A DNA stretch of 64,000 bases from Taudactylus pleione (GCA_031769625.1 JAUIMM010000519.1:2723501-2787500); one strand, 5' to 3'; shown: positions 8,534-20,320, numbered from the stretch's first letter. The notes: generated by a model from the sequence alone, not told the origin. Numbers and translations are program-made.

Positions 8534-9919
8534 CTGACTGTCCGCTGATGCTGTAATTCTATGCTTACTGCAGCCAGCCAGTATCGCCAGAGAGCGGCAA
8601 TAAATAAAACCCCTATTTATGCCAATAATAAATACAAAGTTGATACTGTTGTGCATGTTTTGCCCTATGTCAAATTACCACACGGGTAAATCATAAGTAT
8701 TTGTGGCAAGTTATAATAAGAATTTGAAGGGTAACTACAATTAAAAAATAATTTGTCCAAATTAAATAACTTAGCTGTCTACGTCAACTTACTGAAGTAT
8801 CAATTTATACTTGAAATAGGCCTTCTGCCGGGAAGTATGGATGGTGTTGCCTGTTCATGAAAACCCAATGGAAATATTAGTTTTAATTAAAATTGTTTTT
8901 CCTGCTGACCTATACTGTGTCACTGAATATGTATACAGCAATAATAACAACAAATCACCACTACAGTCTTGAGGGGGTTGCACCCCTCCTTATAAATGTA
9001 ATTTCAAATGTTTCTGTCTACTTCACCCAATGGTGGCAGCCATTTTGTGGACTGACTGTGCCTGATGTTTAAGTGATGTCACTGATCACTAGTGAAGACT
9101 AAATAGTGGTGTAGCGCATAAAATGGATGCCTCCGCATTGAAGAGGAAGCAGGTTTCATTTACTGGAGAATATTTACACTTTCACAAAGAACTTTTTGAA
9201 AAAGGCTTTTCTATCTAAGTAGTAAGCATTATATTACCACTTACTGTACCAACTAATGACATATTTTAAATAGCATCTTTCAGGGAGATTATGATTACTG
9301 CCTTTGGATAACAATCTCAAATAGACTATCTTTTTTTCTGCATTGAGGAATTCTAGGCACTTATAAACCATCACTTTACTTGTGTCTTTAACAAATACAT
9401 CAGGTAAAATATAGCTGTAAATGAAGGTCAGTTTTTTTCCCCTGGCTTGAGACTTGATAAAAACGGTCTGTAAAAGGTACGCTGACAGGATGTTATTTCA
9501 TGTTCTGAAAAATAGCAAAGATCGGATGCCATCTCCTCTGTGTTCTTTTTTCCTTAAGTGTTTCATACCAGCTTATTCTGTAATATATCAAAAGTGTGCT
9601 CCTTGATTTGTTTGAGAGGTGGCTAGGGTTGGAAATAAGAGCAATCTATTTGAGACTGGTAATCTTTGCACAGGTTGACTGGGCGCATTTCAGAATGTGA
9701 AGCCGTCAAAGAATTCTTAATGAGCTATAAAATATTGAACCTTCTTACGTGGCTGTAAACACCCCAATGCTTGCAGTTAAATATTTCTAAGAAATTCTGG
9801 ATATTCATAATTAAAAATCTTGGCAACATACAGGAGCCCCTGCAAGGGGCAGAAGCATTCTAGCGATAGCCCACGCCACTATTTGAATAAAAAAATTCAA
9901 TCCACTTATCTTTTTAAAG
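8534..9919. other. Unassigned AT-rich DNA
   Basis: Nearly 1.4 kb without a convincing gene or element boundary. Small hairpins (for example AGCCATTTTGTGG near 9039) and A/T runs only. Confidence 0.4.
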
Positions 9920-10482
9920 GGTTGGGTATGATATCCCGGCTGTGACCATCCTGACGGTCACAATAGCGGCAGCGGAATCCCGATGGTCAAAATCCCGACG
10001 ACCTATGCCAAACTGTCCCCTTTGGCAAAACTGAGTATATTAATTATCCTGATGGCGCACACCTGGTGAGTTTGTGTTTAAATGAGGTACTGTGAATAAA
10101 TGCGTGTATATGCATATATTAAATGAGTAAATATTAAAATGCAATCAGAATAGGTTATGTATTATAAATATACTATTTTATAGGCACTCATTAATTAACA
10201 GCAAATGCAAAGATAAAATATACAACAGGTATAATGCATGGATAAATAAAGATAAAAATTGAAGATTACTGTCCCCTTTGGCAGTCTAAAACTAACCGTC
10301 CCCTTCAACAGTCTAACATTAACCGTCCCCTACCACAACCTAACTCTAACCCTCCATTTAGTGCCTAACCCTAACCCTAATACTCACCGACATGATCTTT
10401 CTGTATTTTGACCGTCAAGATTCTGTTGCCGGTACTGTGACAGTTGGGATGGTCATTGCGGGGATCCTGACTACATCCCGAT
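9920..10482. mobile_element. Decayed 'TCCCGAC' repeat with CCTAACC-like core
   Basis: Begins near GTTGGGTATGATATCCCGGC and ends near GGGGATCCTGACTACATCCC. The ends share degenerate GGTCA / ATCCCGA inverted motifs. The core (about 10290-10385) has CTAACCCT-like units. Related copies lie at 26788-27145, 48007-48540, 52330-52885 and 62305-62460. A separate 240-bp insertion interrupts it. Superfamily unknown. Confidence 0.55.
10028..10267. mobile_element. 240-bp insertion flanked by 16-bp direct repeats
   Basis: The 16 bp ACTGTCCCCTTTGGCA occurs at 10012-10027 and again at 10268-10283, on either side of an AT-rich 240-bp segment. Long perfect direct repeats of this size are typical of target-primed retroposition (LINE or SINE). 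The insert ends in an A-rich stretch (GATAAATAAAGATAAAAATT), compatible with a degenerate tail on the plus strand. No family is recognised. Confidence 0.55.
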
Positions 10483-10483
10483 A

Positions 10484-12684
10484 ACAGACCTGTACAGCTG
10501 GGACCCTGCCCTTTCTTGTATCACAGATATATCAAACATTATTTCATTATTTAGCAACAGTGGACTTATATTTAGGGATGTTGGAAGCTTGCGAGCTAAC
10601 ACCAGAGCTGAAACAGGTTGCACTATGTGCAGCTCTGCCCACTGTGCGTGTGGCATCAAGAAGTCACGTGCATAAAGTCATTAGGTCATGCACAAGGGGG
10701 TGTGACCAGCTGCTACAGTAAGTGCAGTGCTGCCCAGGTGTCCTCAGTACGCCCAATTGCTGCATATATTGTGCAGTGTGACCGTATGGAGCATCCTCAG
10801 GATGTAATACAGGTAGAGATGAGAGATGAGGCAGTAAAAGCTCAGCCACACCTTTGGTAGCTCAGACACTGCCTGGAGCTGGGGGCTGGATCGCAAAGCA
10901 GCCAATAAAACACAGAGATAAAGAGCGAATGGAGGCATGCCTCATTGTGAGGGGGCGTGCACTGAGCTCTGATGGACACCTCTGATGATCAAGTAACCAG
11001 TCCAGGAAGTACTCAGGCATCGGAGCTCAGCAGCAGCACTGAGGGGGGAAGGAAGTTGGAAAATGCAGACAGAGGAAAACACACAAAGATAAAATGGTTA
11101 GGAGGGTCCGCTGCTAAGGGGAAATCTGTGTGTGTGTGAGGGGAAATCTTTTGTGCTAGAGGGATCTTTCTGTGCCAGGGAGAGATATGTGTGAGGGGAA
11201 TCTGTGTGTATGGGGGATCTATGTGACGGAGGATATCTCTGCAGATGGGGCAGGTTCATACTCATATATGTGTGTGCAATTTAAATCAGGCTCTGATACC
11301 AGCCAGTGCCCCCCCATCCATTCACCTCACCGCACATCCCTGGTCAGAACCAGTGTCTTCTGCTAATGGCCCTCTGCAGTGACCTGAAACTGAGAAGCAG
11401 AGCCCCAATGGAGTGTGACTGAGACAGAGCAGGAAATTACAGCGTTGGTAAAGTAAGTGTACTAGTGTAGCTGTCTCTCTGTGCAGTCTGTCCCACAATG
11501 TTGTTTTTTTATTTTATTTTATTTTTTGGTGTCAGGCCTGTATGGAAGGGGTACTTTTGTGTGTACAGGCTCCAATGGGGTAATTTCAACTATATAATTA
11601 AGGCTAGATATGGCTTCTTACCACATGTTTAGTGTGGTATAAGAACTTCATCACCAGTACCTGAGGCAAGGTCTCCTCTGAGGTGCCCTCTCCACCGATA
11701 CTTACCAGCCCAGACAATAGTGAAGCTTGCACTTCAGGCCATGGACACATAGGAAATTAAAACAAAAGATAAAGATTAGAACCATGTGCATTTAAAAATG
11801 TACACGAAAAAATAAACATATGTTTATAATTATAGCCCTTTCAAAAAAGGGGTAAGTGGAGAATCCCGTTTCTATGGGTGCAGCAATCACAATCTATGCA
11901 CTGTAGCACAAGTAATGGAGGCACTATCTGTCCCTATATGTCTTTCCCTATCTTACCTCCAATGTTGTGGAGCGAATCTTCTAATTGCTGCTGCCGCTTA
12001 AGGAGTTCCGACGCGGGTCCGGTGTTTTGCATACATACGGCCGGGGATGACGTCATTCAGGAGCACCCAGGACACGGGGAATCTCAGCTGTAACTCACCA
12101 CACCCCAAAGAATGGGGCCCTACCACTGTATTCCACAGGTGGGCACTTCATGCTCCAGACCGATACTGGACACAGTAGTCTGTAGGCTCCGGTATTCCTT
12201 AGGTGCCCTGCTCTCTCTCAACCCACCTGACCAAATGTGAATGCTTCCATTGCCTTAGGGAGTTACATCACTGAGTTAGTACATGCCTAGTTCCTTACAA
12301 CCAGCTGGTTATGGGCTATTATAAAAAAAATACTTAAAAACCACTGTTTGAAAGGCATAATCTAAATGAATAACTAGAAAAGTTACTAATGCTGTGTCCT
12401 CTGTAAAGTAAAGAAATATTTTCTAGCAGCAAGAGCACTAATTACATTGAGAACATATCTGTTAAATCCAGGAGTAGCTCACCTTTATCCTGTCACTTTC
12501 TTCTATACATTGCTGATAATATTAGAGTGACAGGGCAGTAATTAGAATAGCATTGCTGCATTGCAGTCTCTGCCTCCTCAATAGTTCTAAAAAAAGTTTA
12601 CACATCTTCTATGTCCTATTAAATAGTACTTAAATACTAAGGGGCCTTTGTATTAATAATCTCAGAAATTGCAGTGATTATTAA
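10484..12684. other. Unassigned region, includes a short degenerate G-rich repeat
   Basis: 2.2 kb without a recognised gene. At about 11118-11245 units like GGGGAAATCTGTGTG recur in degenerate form. An AT-rich run lies at 11505-11530. Around 12000-12230 there is a C/G-richer stretch that looks repeat-like but has no clear boundary. Confidence 0.4.
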
Positions 12685-13282
12685 TAGAGATGTGCAGGCT
12701 CGGATTAGTTTGGATATTCCCACCAAATTCGGATTTTTTTCTGCCAAATATCAGGTCTCAGAAAGAGGCCAAAGTGTCTCGCAGGCGGTGGGACACCTCC
12801 ACCGTTGCGGCAGTGCCGTATCCCGAAGAAGAGAATGGATGCGGCATCCATTCTGTGCAGGAAGAGGGCTGGGGGCAGCCCAGCTACTGAAGGACTTGCC
12901 CCCAGCCAGACAATAAATGGGAGGCGTGCCATACGGGTATGCCCCCAAATAACCTATGGCCTATGGTAATTAGGCCATGCCCCCATTATCAGCTGAGCAT
13001 GGCTTTCCTGCACGTAGTTAACGGGGGCCTATGTTCCATTCTGCACAGGGCACATCTCCACCTGGAGCCGGCCATGCCCTTTTCCATGTCATTTTTACTA
13101 TTGTATTTTATGGGAGGTTCTCAATTTTTCTCCCTTTTTTCCCTTCTGTATTGTGGCCTGTGTACCTTCTTCTTTTCTTCTATACTGTTACACAGTTTTG
13201 GTTGTGGCTAATGTTGTGCTATTGTTATTGGGTGATTATGAGGACTGACTGTTTTCAGCATGAGTCAGTGTGTGACGAGTAA
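12685..13282. other. Possible hAT 5' terminus and unassigned sequence
   Basis: TAGAGATGTGCAGGCTCGG at 12685 resembles the TAGGGGTG(T/A)GC-type hAT terminus of the first two elements. No matching right end or 8-bp duplication was found, so this is at best a truncated relative. The rest of the stretch has no recognisable content. Confidence 0.3.
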
Positions 13283-13558
13283 AGCCGGGTACACACTAGA
13301 CGATATGTCGTCCGATCTGGTGTACCCGCTATGTCGCTGACAAAGCGCGCTCTCCCACGCGTCATCAACGATATCACCGGTCAGAACAGCATGCAGGTCT
13401 GGCGGGCAATATCGTCAGCGGTAGCCATGCTGCCACATGCAGCATAGCCCCACCGTCACGCCGTCACTCCCAACATCGGCAAGTATGTACGCACTTTCCG
13501 ATGCCGGCAACCCCGTCGGGACCCGCCGCACGACACATCATTATGTGTGTACCCAGCA
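13283..13558. mobile_element. MITE with GGGTACACAC termini, TAA duplication
   Basis: Ends AGCCGGGTACACACTAGACG and ...TGTGTGTACCCAGCA form an inverted repeat flanked by TAA (13280-13282 and 13559-13561). A relative in opposite orientation is at 47542-47857, flanked by TTA. The TWA-type 3-bp duplication fits the PIF/Harbinger superfamily. Confidence 0.75.
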
Positions 13559-13686
13559 TAACTATGGGTTACGTCGGAATTTTCTGGAAGTGACATGACC
13601 GACACTGGTGGGAGGGGTCAGAATTCAACCAACTGTCAGTAAATGCCAACGCAATATATATAGATTTTCAGCATACAAAGCATACT

Positions 13687-14071
13687 GGCCCTCATTCAGA
13701 GGCGGTCGGAGGATGCAAGCGGTCACTCAGAAACTGGGCGGCCGCTTGCATCCTGACCGGCCGCCTCTTTTTCGGTCGTTAGGCTGTGGGTTAACACCCA
13801 CATCTCTAACGACCGCTAGGGTGATGGTCGCGATGGTCATTGACCATCGCGGCTTACGACGAGACCCTAGGGTAGGGTCTCACTTGTCGTAAGCCCCGGA
13901 GAGCTTCTGATGTCCCCTTTGGAAAGAGACCCGCTACGACCGGCGCTGTCGGTCGTAGCGGGTCTCACGCATGCGCACGAAGGAGCCGGCTCCCTCGTGC
14001 GCATGCGCACTTGACAAACATCAAGGCGGCCGTGCGGTCGTAGACCGTACGGCCGCCTCTGAATAAAGCCC
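13687..14071. mobile_element. Hairpin-chain MITE (copy 1 of 3)
   Basis: Outer ends GGCCCTCATTCAGAGGCGG and GCCGCCTCTGAATAAAGCCC. Inside is a series of separate near-perfect hairpins: GGTCGCGATGGTC/GACCATCGCGG-type, GAGACCCTA/TAGGGTCTC, GAGACCCGCTACGACC with its mirror, and GCATGCGCACGA with TCGTGCGCATGC. The same architecture recurs at 45956-46468 and 59444-59877. No coding capacity. Confidence 0.75.
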
Positions 14072-14639
14072 ATAATGTGCAACTTCATTACAATTTATGA
14101 AGTTTAGCTTGCTTAAAGCTGTGTGCTTTATTTCTTACAATAAAAGTGTGTTTTGATTGAATAGAAACATCTAGGAGTAGGCAGTTAATATATTGTCACA
14201 TTAAAATAATATGATAAGAATTGTAAGGGATCAAACAAGTGTCTTTTTTTGTTCTCAGTTTTATTTTCCCTTTCATTGCACTAACATTTCATATCATGTT
14301 ATTGCTATTTAATAAGCATCAAGTGTATCCAGTAATAACGAATAAAATCATTCAAATCCATTGGCATAGCCCACATGAAGTCAGTAAACCATGGGAAAGT
14401 GACAATACTGCAAAAGTGTAATACTGCTAATTCCACTTCAGTTAATTAAATTATTTTTAAAACGGGGTGGCGAGACTCCATACAGTAAGTTCTGATTATA
14501 ACTGTAATGCCTAAGAGGTGGGAAGTAATATTAAAAAAGTATGTCCCCTCACCCCCTGCTTCAGTCTACCATTCCTGAACTGAGATATCTGGGATACTTC
14601 CCTACCTCCTTGAAATGTTGGGGTGTAGGTAACGAGCTA
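14072..14639. other. Unassigned AT-rich DNA
   Basis: No gene or repeat boundary recognised. Several A/T runs. Confidence 0.4.
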
Positions 14640-14952
14640 TGCTAAACTCAGGGATGGTAATTTTGCTTACCTGCTCCCCGTCGTCCCGGCTACATATGAT
14701 TGACCTCGGGTCACGCATGCGCACAGGAGGTAGTGAGGAGGCGGCGGAGGGATCCGCCCGGATCCCTCTTCGCATCCCCAGAACTCCTTCCCATAGGAAG
14801 GGGCGGGGCTACGAGAGCAAGCGCCGTCTGAACATGGCGCTTGTTCTCGGCACCAAACTGAATACCAAGGTGGTCCTATCGGTCCCCTGATGATGAATGT
14901 TCCGGTAACTAGCGTTTCCGCATGGTCACCGGGCCATTGATGAATAGGCCCC
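14640..14952 (-). mobile_element. MITE, GATGAATAGGCCCC-ended family, left-truncated
   Basis: The right end GGCCATTGATGAATAGGCCCC matches, in opposite orientation, the element at 39994-40372. Shared interior: GGTAACTAGCGTTTCCGCA, the TCACGCATGCG block and the GAGAACAAGC block. The left end is not clear. Confidence 0.6.
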
Positions 14953-15430
14953 TTAGTGTGTTTCCTGTCTTTATTGTAATATTTTTTTTTGCAAGTGGAC
15001 TATAGGTGCTACAGAGCCCTTGATGCCCAGGCATGCTAGCACTTGGGGTTCTCAAAGTCCCATCGTGCCCAGGCAGGCTTGCTGGGACCAGTAGTTCACC
15101 TGTAAAGAACAATATTATTATTAATATTATTACTCTATTACCTCTGATCTCAAAGCCCTGTGGATGCGTTTTTAGCCTCTTCTTAGCCTCTTCTTAGGGA
15201 GGGGGGGACCCAATTTTTTGGGATGGTTCCCACTTCCCTGGGGATTTCAGCCCTAGGTTGACCAGTCTAGGGTTGACATTATGGCAGGGTGAACCCACAT
15301 CTTGGCTGGTTGGTGAAAAGTGGCCCCTGTGCAGTTTTCTCCCTCTATTCATCACTGCCAGCCTAAGCTGAATAACCCTAGGCTGGTTATGAAATTGCTG
15401 GGCATTTTTTTTTTTCTTACAGGTTTTCAT
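14953..15430 (+). repeat. About 0.5-kb interspersed repeat, copy 1
   Basis: Begins GTGTGTTTCCTGTCTTTATT and runs through GGACTATAGGTGC, CATGCTAGCACTT, CTTGCTGGGACC(A)GTAGTTC, GAACAATA and a block with CCTAGG / GGCTGGTTATG. The element at 31299-31810 has the same landmarks in the same order. The CATGCTGGNACTT...GTAGTTCC motif is common in amphibian repeats. Class unknown. Confidence 0.6.
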
Positions 15431-15477
15431 GTTTTATTTTCTACAACTCTGCACAGATCTTAGGGATCTGTACAGTA

Positions 15478-15930
15478 GGCCTGATTCATTATGGATCGCA
15501 ACTGTAACAGCGTACGCAGATCGGTCGATGGTGTGTACTGCGCATGCATGTGCAAGTTAGCATTGTGTTCGCTCTGCTCTGCAATCAGCCACGCAGAAAG
15601 AAAGCCATTGCAGAGTAAGTGACGGGGGAGTCAGCGTTTGGTGGTGGTGACGGGGTAGTGGTTGGAGAAACGCAGGCGTGCCTGTCCATTTGAACACCAT
15701 TGCACTGGCGTGCATAAATTAGCCACTGCGACCGCATCCGCATCTTCAGTACTCACTGCGTGCGACGAGTTTAGCAATGTCTGAGTAAGGTCAGACCTGC
15801 TGTAATTCTGCGCGAGGGACTGGTGTTGCTTGATGTTCCCGATGTATACGCAGGATGGCGTGGTATTACGGATGTGAGATAGCACTAGTCGGCGTCTCTA
15901 TGCTGACTGTGCGATGGCTTTGCAATTGCA
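15478..15930. mobile_element. GGCCTGATTCA-type MITE, right end unclear
   Basis: Left terminus GGCCTGATTCATTATGGATC belongs to the family at 16435, 27712 and 50791. The interior has TGCGCATGCATGTGCA. No matching right end is seen; the region after 15930 is unassigned, so the boundary is a guess. Confidence 0.45.
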
Positions 15931-16434
15931 GTCATTAGCATATTTTTGCAGCAGACTTTTGCTGTTTGACAGCCTTGTTTCTGGGCAGTTTTTGGTGCAG
16001 TCTGGTCAGCTGGTTGGTTAAGCCAATGATATTGCTTGAGGGAGTGGTCGGATGATCAGTATATATTGGCTGGTTTGCATGTACTGTAGACAGCCTCTTT
16101 TTCTGTATCTTTGAAACCCTCCATCCCACCCATTACTGGTTTTTGTTGGGTCACACTACTCTTTCTCTTCCCAATTTAGGGGAGGCGCAGCATGGCAGGA
16201 GTACGCTGCAGCTCAGTGGCTTTAAGTGGTGCAAGATAACTTTGTGGGGGCACTTGCCAATGATGAACCCGGCGAATTTGTCCTTCTCCATGTGGGGGGA
16301 CCCGGGCGCTTTTGTACGGAAGCGTCTTGGATTGGCCCAGGAGGGAAATGGGACCCTCGCATCGTTAGTGCATCTAAAGGGGGGACGTTTCAGTCATTCC
16401 CTGAGTATTTGAGCAAAGTGAAAGCTGGAACTGA
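15931..16434. other. Unassigned sequence with one splice-acceptor-like site
   Basis: A pyrimidine-rich acceptor-like site ends at 16179 (CTCTTCCCAATTTAG). The longest frame downstream is interrupted by a stop at 16223-16225 and then runs into a MITE, so I do not call an exon. Confidence 0.35.
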
Positions 16435-17032
16435 GGGCCTGATTCAGAGCCGGACGCTATTTGCGCTCGCTTGTTCAGAAAAAGGGGCCGGCTATTTAAA
16501 TTGAGCGCTCGCTCTTTGCGGTCTGTTGACGCCTCTATGTCTGAGCGAGCGAATGAAACATGCGCTCGCTATTTAGTAAAGACGCCCCCTGGCCGCTCAC
16601 ATCATCAGTCATCTCCGCTATTTATTAGATTAATCGAGTACATCGAAAGGCGTCTGAACTGCTCGCAGTGCTTGTGGTTGGATTTTCCTACCGCAATCAT
16701 GCGAACAGTTCAGGCTAAGAGACAACCAAGTGACGTGGCCGATGACGCTGCTTTGTTAATTATGCACACCCTTAAAACGCCCGTTTTGACCGTTTGGCAC
16801 GCCTGCGTTCGGATCTCCACTCCCTGTTTTCAAGCACCTTCCCCTGTTACCACCCACAAACGCCTCATCCTGTCACTCAAATTAGCAGGCACTCGCAATT
16901 TTGCGAACACACGTTTTCTGACCGCACTGACTGGTTGGCGCATGTGCATTACGACCCATACGCATGCGCAGATGTGCGAACATCGCTCGGAGCGAACGAG
17001 CGGCCGCTTACGAGCGGCTCTGAATCAGGCCC
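16435..17032. mobile_element. 598-bp GGGCCTGATTCAG MITE, TGA duplication
   Basis: Perfect inverted termini GGGCCTGATTCAGAGCCG / CGGCTCTGAATCAGGCCC flanked by TGA at 16432-16434 and 17033-17035. A second copy of exactly 598 bp lies at 42225-42822. A long open frame (202 codons from 16471) crosses the element, but it changes freely between copies, mostly at CpG sites. No transposase motif was found. Three-base duplication and termini fit a non-autonomous PIF/Harbinger element. Confidence 0.85.
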
Positions 17033-17035
17033 TGA

Positions 17036-17389
17036 GTCTGCAGCGTCTCTTTGCCACCCTTGTTAGGTTAATTAATTAATTAATTATAAATAAAAGCTGT
17101 GACCTTTTAGCCAAGCTCTTGTTGTCTGTGTCATTATTTATTAGTTTAATTTAAGTAAGCTATACAAAGTTGTTAAGGGTTAGAAGCAATAAACCAAGGT
17201 ATATCTTTAGGTGAAAACATTGATAGTCATTCCATATTTTATTCTAAAGTATGGTTTTATGCACTTTTGTTGTTAGTAATTCTGCGGGATGTACTCCCAC
17301 CAGTAAACCACAACAAAAAGACTGGGATGTCTAACCCGCCGCTTTGTACATTTACCCCTTTCTGAGTATGCTTGTACCTGTACTAGGGA
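17036..17389. other. Unassigned AT-rich DNA
   Basis: Contains TTAATTAATTAATTAATTA (17068-17086) and no gene. Confidence 0.4.
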
Positions 17390-17518
17390 ATATGGAGTGT
17401 ATGCTCCACTGGGGCAGGGAGTCAGGACTGATGTGAATGATTATATGTTCTCTGTAAATATCTGTGCACTATACACATACACATGGCTGTTAATTAATAA
17501 ATATAAATAAATAAATGG
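17390..17518 (+). mobile_element. L2-type LINE 3' tail, plus strand
   Basis: Reads GCTCCACTGGGGCAGGGAGT, GATGTGAATGA, TTCTCTGTAAA, then degenerate TATAAATAAATAAATGG. This is the order found in vertebrate L2 3' ends (CTCC...GGGCAGGGACT...CTCTGTAAAGC...TATATAAATAAA). The coding part is absent, as is usual for 5'-truncated copies. Confidence 0.6.
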
Positions 17519-17869
17519 TGGTCAATTCGCTGAATAATAGCGATAGGCTCCTTCCTGGCGAAAAATATGCAAAAATAGCAATTTGTTTCTTAATAATCAT
17601 CTTATAACATTTTGTGCTCCCCTATGGTATCGCTTGATAATGACAAGAATTAATCCCAAAATGATCATTAATTTTCCTGTGTCAGAGCACGAATCGTGGC
17701 TTTTTTGTTTCCTATTATTAAATACTTATTTGCAGGAAAAAGGTTCACAGTGGAAAATAATTTATATCTATGTATTTAATAGAAGTGCAACGTAAGAAAA
17801 TACTTAGTTCATATGTACAGGCTATAAATTAAATGAAAGTTGTGTGGCTTTCTGGAGCTTCGAGTTCAT
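17519..17869. other. Unassigned AT-rich DNA
   Basis: No gene or repeat boundary recognised. Confidence 0.35.
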
Positions 17870-18010
17870 ATTGAGGGAGATTTATCAAAGTGGACACATT
17901 GGGGTGTTACTGATGGCAACCAAGCAGCTTCTAGCGCTCATTAAATTAGTACATTCTATAAAATTATACTGTAGATAGAAGCTGATTGGTTGCTATGGGC
18001 AAGACTCATT
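17870..18010. mobile_element. Truncated MITE (GGGAGATTTATCAA family)
   Basis: Left end GAGGGAGATTTATCAAAGTG, then ACATTCTATAAAATTATA and GCTGATTGGTTGCTATGGGC. A complete relative is at 63548-63742. The right terminus is missing here. Confidence 0.6.
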
Positions 18011-18503
18011 AAAAGGAATAAAATGTTTTGTATTCTTCATACCCTAGCTACTCCTCCATTGGCACTATCACACAAAAGGGTGACATTAGACATGGATGTA
18101 GCTTTACTGGGTGCAAGGAATGCCATCGCTATGTGGCCCAGAAGCCTAGGGCCCCAGAGAAAAGTCATATAGTTGTCTACCGCATTTCTAAGATTGCTTG
18201 CTAAGCAATTGGGTCTGATCTGACCCGTTGACAAGCCTAAAAGCGGTGACATTCCATTTTCAGTGAATGGTGGTTGTAGTGGATGTTATAATGGTAAGGG
18301 CTGGCCTGTTAGGTGAAATAATCGGAACTAGGCACTGTAATGTAGAATAATATGAACTGGAGAGCATTCAAATGTTACATAATAAGAAATGGGGCACTGT
18401 AATGTGGCACAATATAAACTGGAAGCAGTATAGTATGGCATAAATATCAACAGGGTACACTAATGTAACATAGTATAAACTGGGACTACTATAATGTGAC
18501 ATA

Positions 18504-18702
18504 GGGGTCTATTTACTAAGCAGTGTTAGGAGACAGAGTGAAAAGTGATAAGGACGTGATAAGGTGCCAGCCAATCAGCTCCCCACTGTCATTTCACAGG
18601 CTGTGTTTGAAAAATGACAGTTGGGAGCTGATTGGCTGGCCCCTTATCACTTCCTTATCACTTTTCACTCTGTCTCCTAACACTGCTTAGTAAATAGACC
18701 CC
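18504..18702. mobile_element. Palindromic MITE (ACTAAG family), ATA duplication
   Basis: 199 bp with ends GGGGTCTATTTACTAAGCAG / CTGCTTAGTAAATAGACCCC and a near-complete palindrome, flanked by ATA at 18501-18503 and 18703-18705. Same length as the copy at 41611-41809. It is inserted into the degenerate minisatellite. Confidence 0.88.
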
Positions 18703-18951
18703 ATAATGTGAACTGAGGGCACTGTGATGTGGCATAATATAAACGGGACACTGAAATGTTGCATTGTATGAACTGTAGACACTACAATCTGGCATAGTAT
18801 GAAATGGGATCTGTAATGTGGCATAAAATGTACTGGGGTGACTACACTGTGACATAATATGAACTGGAGGCACGACACTGTTTTACACTGAATGGTGGAC
18901 ACTTCAATGTGAATAATATGTACTGGGGACACGGTTTGGCATAATGTGAAT

Positions 18952-19259
18952 TATTATTATTATTATTACTATTATCATTTATTTATATGGCACCACAAGT
19001 GTTCCGTAGCACCTAACAAGGTACATAACAAAAAAAGTAACTTACAGTAAAATACAATACAATGAAGGACAAGGACATGGATAATATATACATTGATACA
19101 TTGGTGGCCATAACACCCAATTAAGCAACAGAGCATAAGCACCAAGTGTTAGGTGTCCTAGTGGTGAGTAAGAAGTAGATGAAAATAAAGTAAGGAGAAG
19201 CACTAGAGAGTAGAGGGCCCTGCTCGCAAGAGCTTTCATTCTCAAGGGGAGGGGAGAAT
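18952..19259 (-). mobile_element. L2-type LINE 3' end, minus strand
   Basis: Plus strand starts with an ATT microsatellite, then ATTTATTTATATGGCACCAC and ends ...GCTCGCAAGAGCTTTCATTCT. Reversed, this is the L2 3' UTR order: AGCTC...GAGCAGGG..., then GGTGCCATATAAATAAAT and an ATT-type tail. Paralogues at 23537-23945 and 27178-27380. Confidence 0.7.
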
Positions 19260-19735
19260 GGGGCACTGTGCGGCATAATGTGCACTGGCAGCACTACAGT
19301 GTGGCATATTGTGAACTAGGGCACTACTATGGGACATATAGTGAACTAGGGCACTACTATGGGACATATAGTGAACTAGGGCACTACTAAAGGTCATAAC
19401 ATATACTAGGACACTACTATGGGGCATTAATTGAACAATTGCTGCAGAGATATGTGTCTCTCTAGTAGCATTAGTATGCGGGCCCTTTCAAAATGTTGCT
19501 ATGGGGCCCATTCTGGCTATGCCTCTGACATCAGATTCAGCTTTTTCCTATAGGATACATCCCCAATTTGTAGTAGTATGAGAGACTTACCATGTATGAA
19601 TAACACTGGCACTATATAATGGAACAGTACAGTACAAATAAAAAGCTATTACAAAGTTTCTCAAACTCCATCATTACAGTCCAGGTTTTGTGGATATCCA
19701 TGTTTGAGCACAGGTGACTTAATTAGTACAAAGCA

Positions 19736-20173
19736 GGAAAGGAAAGTACTCTCTTTTGTTGGGGCACAGTATCCGCCTGTATGTTATAAAACAACTTTTA
19801 ATTAATAATTAGATGTAAGACAAGGACTAACAAGACTAGACAACATATAACAGAAGTAAGCTTAAATATCCAATATATACATAAGAGAAGGTATCAATGA
19901 CCGTCCTGTATTGGATTATAAGATAGTACATAAAGGCATAGCAGCATAAAAGTAATAATTATAATTATTATGTTGCTATGTCTTTATGTGCTATCTTATA
20001 ATCCAATACAGGACGGTCATTGATACCTTCTCTTATGTATATATTGGATATTTCTGTTATATGTTGTCTAGTCTTGTTAGTCCTTGTCTTGCATCTAATT
20101 ATTAATTAAAAGTTAAGTTTTAAAACATACAGGCAGATACTGTTCCCCAATAAAAGAGAGTACTTTCCTTTCC
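19736..20173. repeat. Long foldback (inverted repeat, arms about 200 bp)
   Basis: Arms 19736-19950 and about 19970-20173 are near-perfect reverse complements (GGAAAGTACTCTCTTTT with AAAAGAGAGTACTTTCC; GGTATCAATGACCGTCCTGT with its mirror). The AT-rich centre is about 20 bp. Small indels distinguish the arms. Confidence 0.88.
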
Positions 20174-20320
20174 TTCTTTCTGCTATATTTTACTCTCAAG
20201 GGTGCACCTCCTTCTTGCTATCATTGTTTTGGGATATACTCCTCTAAGTGATATTTCTTATATCAGTGTAGTCATATCTGCCTTTTTTCTCAATATACAC
20301 AGTGTCTTTTGGTACCAGTG

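Larger units (their letters stand above)
18270..19435. repeat. Degenerate minisatellite of 30-36-bp units, interrupted twice
   Basis: Recurrent GGCACTGTAATGTGGCATAA...GAACTGG units in degenerate form. They become regular at 19310-19405, where three near-identical 30-bp units (GTGAACTAGGGCACTACTAT) occur. A MITE (18504-18702) and an L2 tail (18952-19259) split the array, so it predates both. Confidence 0.75.

Noticed and set aside
16180..16434. Possible exon after an acceptor-like site at 16178-16179
   Set aside because: The protein-like frame has a stop at 16223-16225 and otherwise continues into a MITE; the other frame has no recognisable character.
16471..17079. 202-codon frame on the plus strand
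   Set aside because: Begins and runs inside a 598-bp MITE with a target duplication; its residues change freely in the second copy at 42225-42822.
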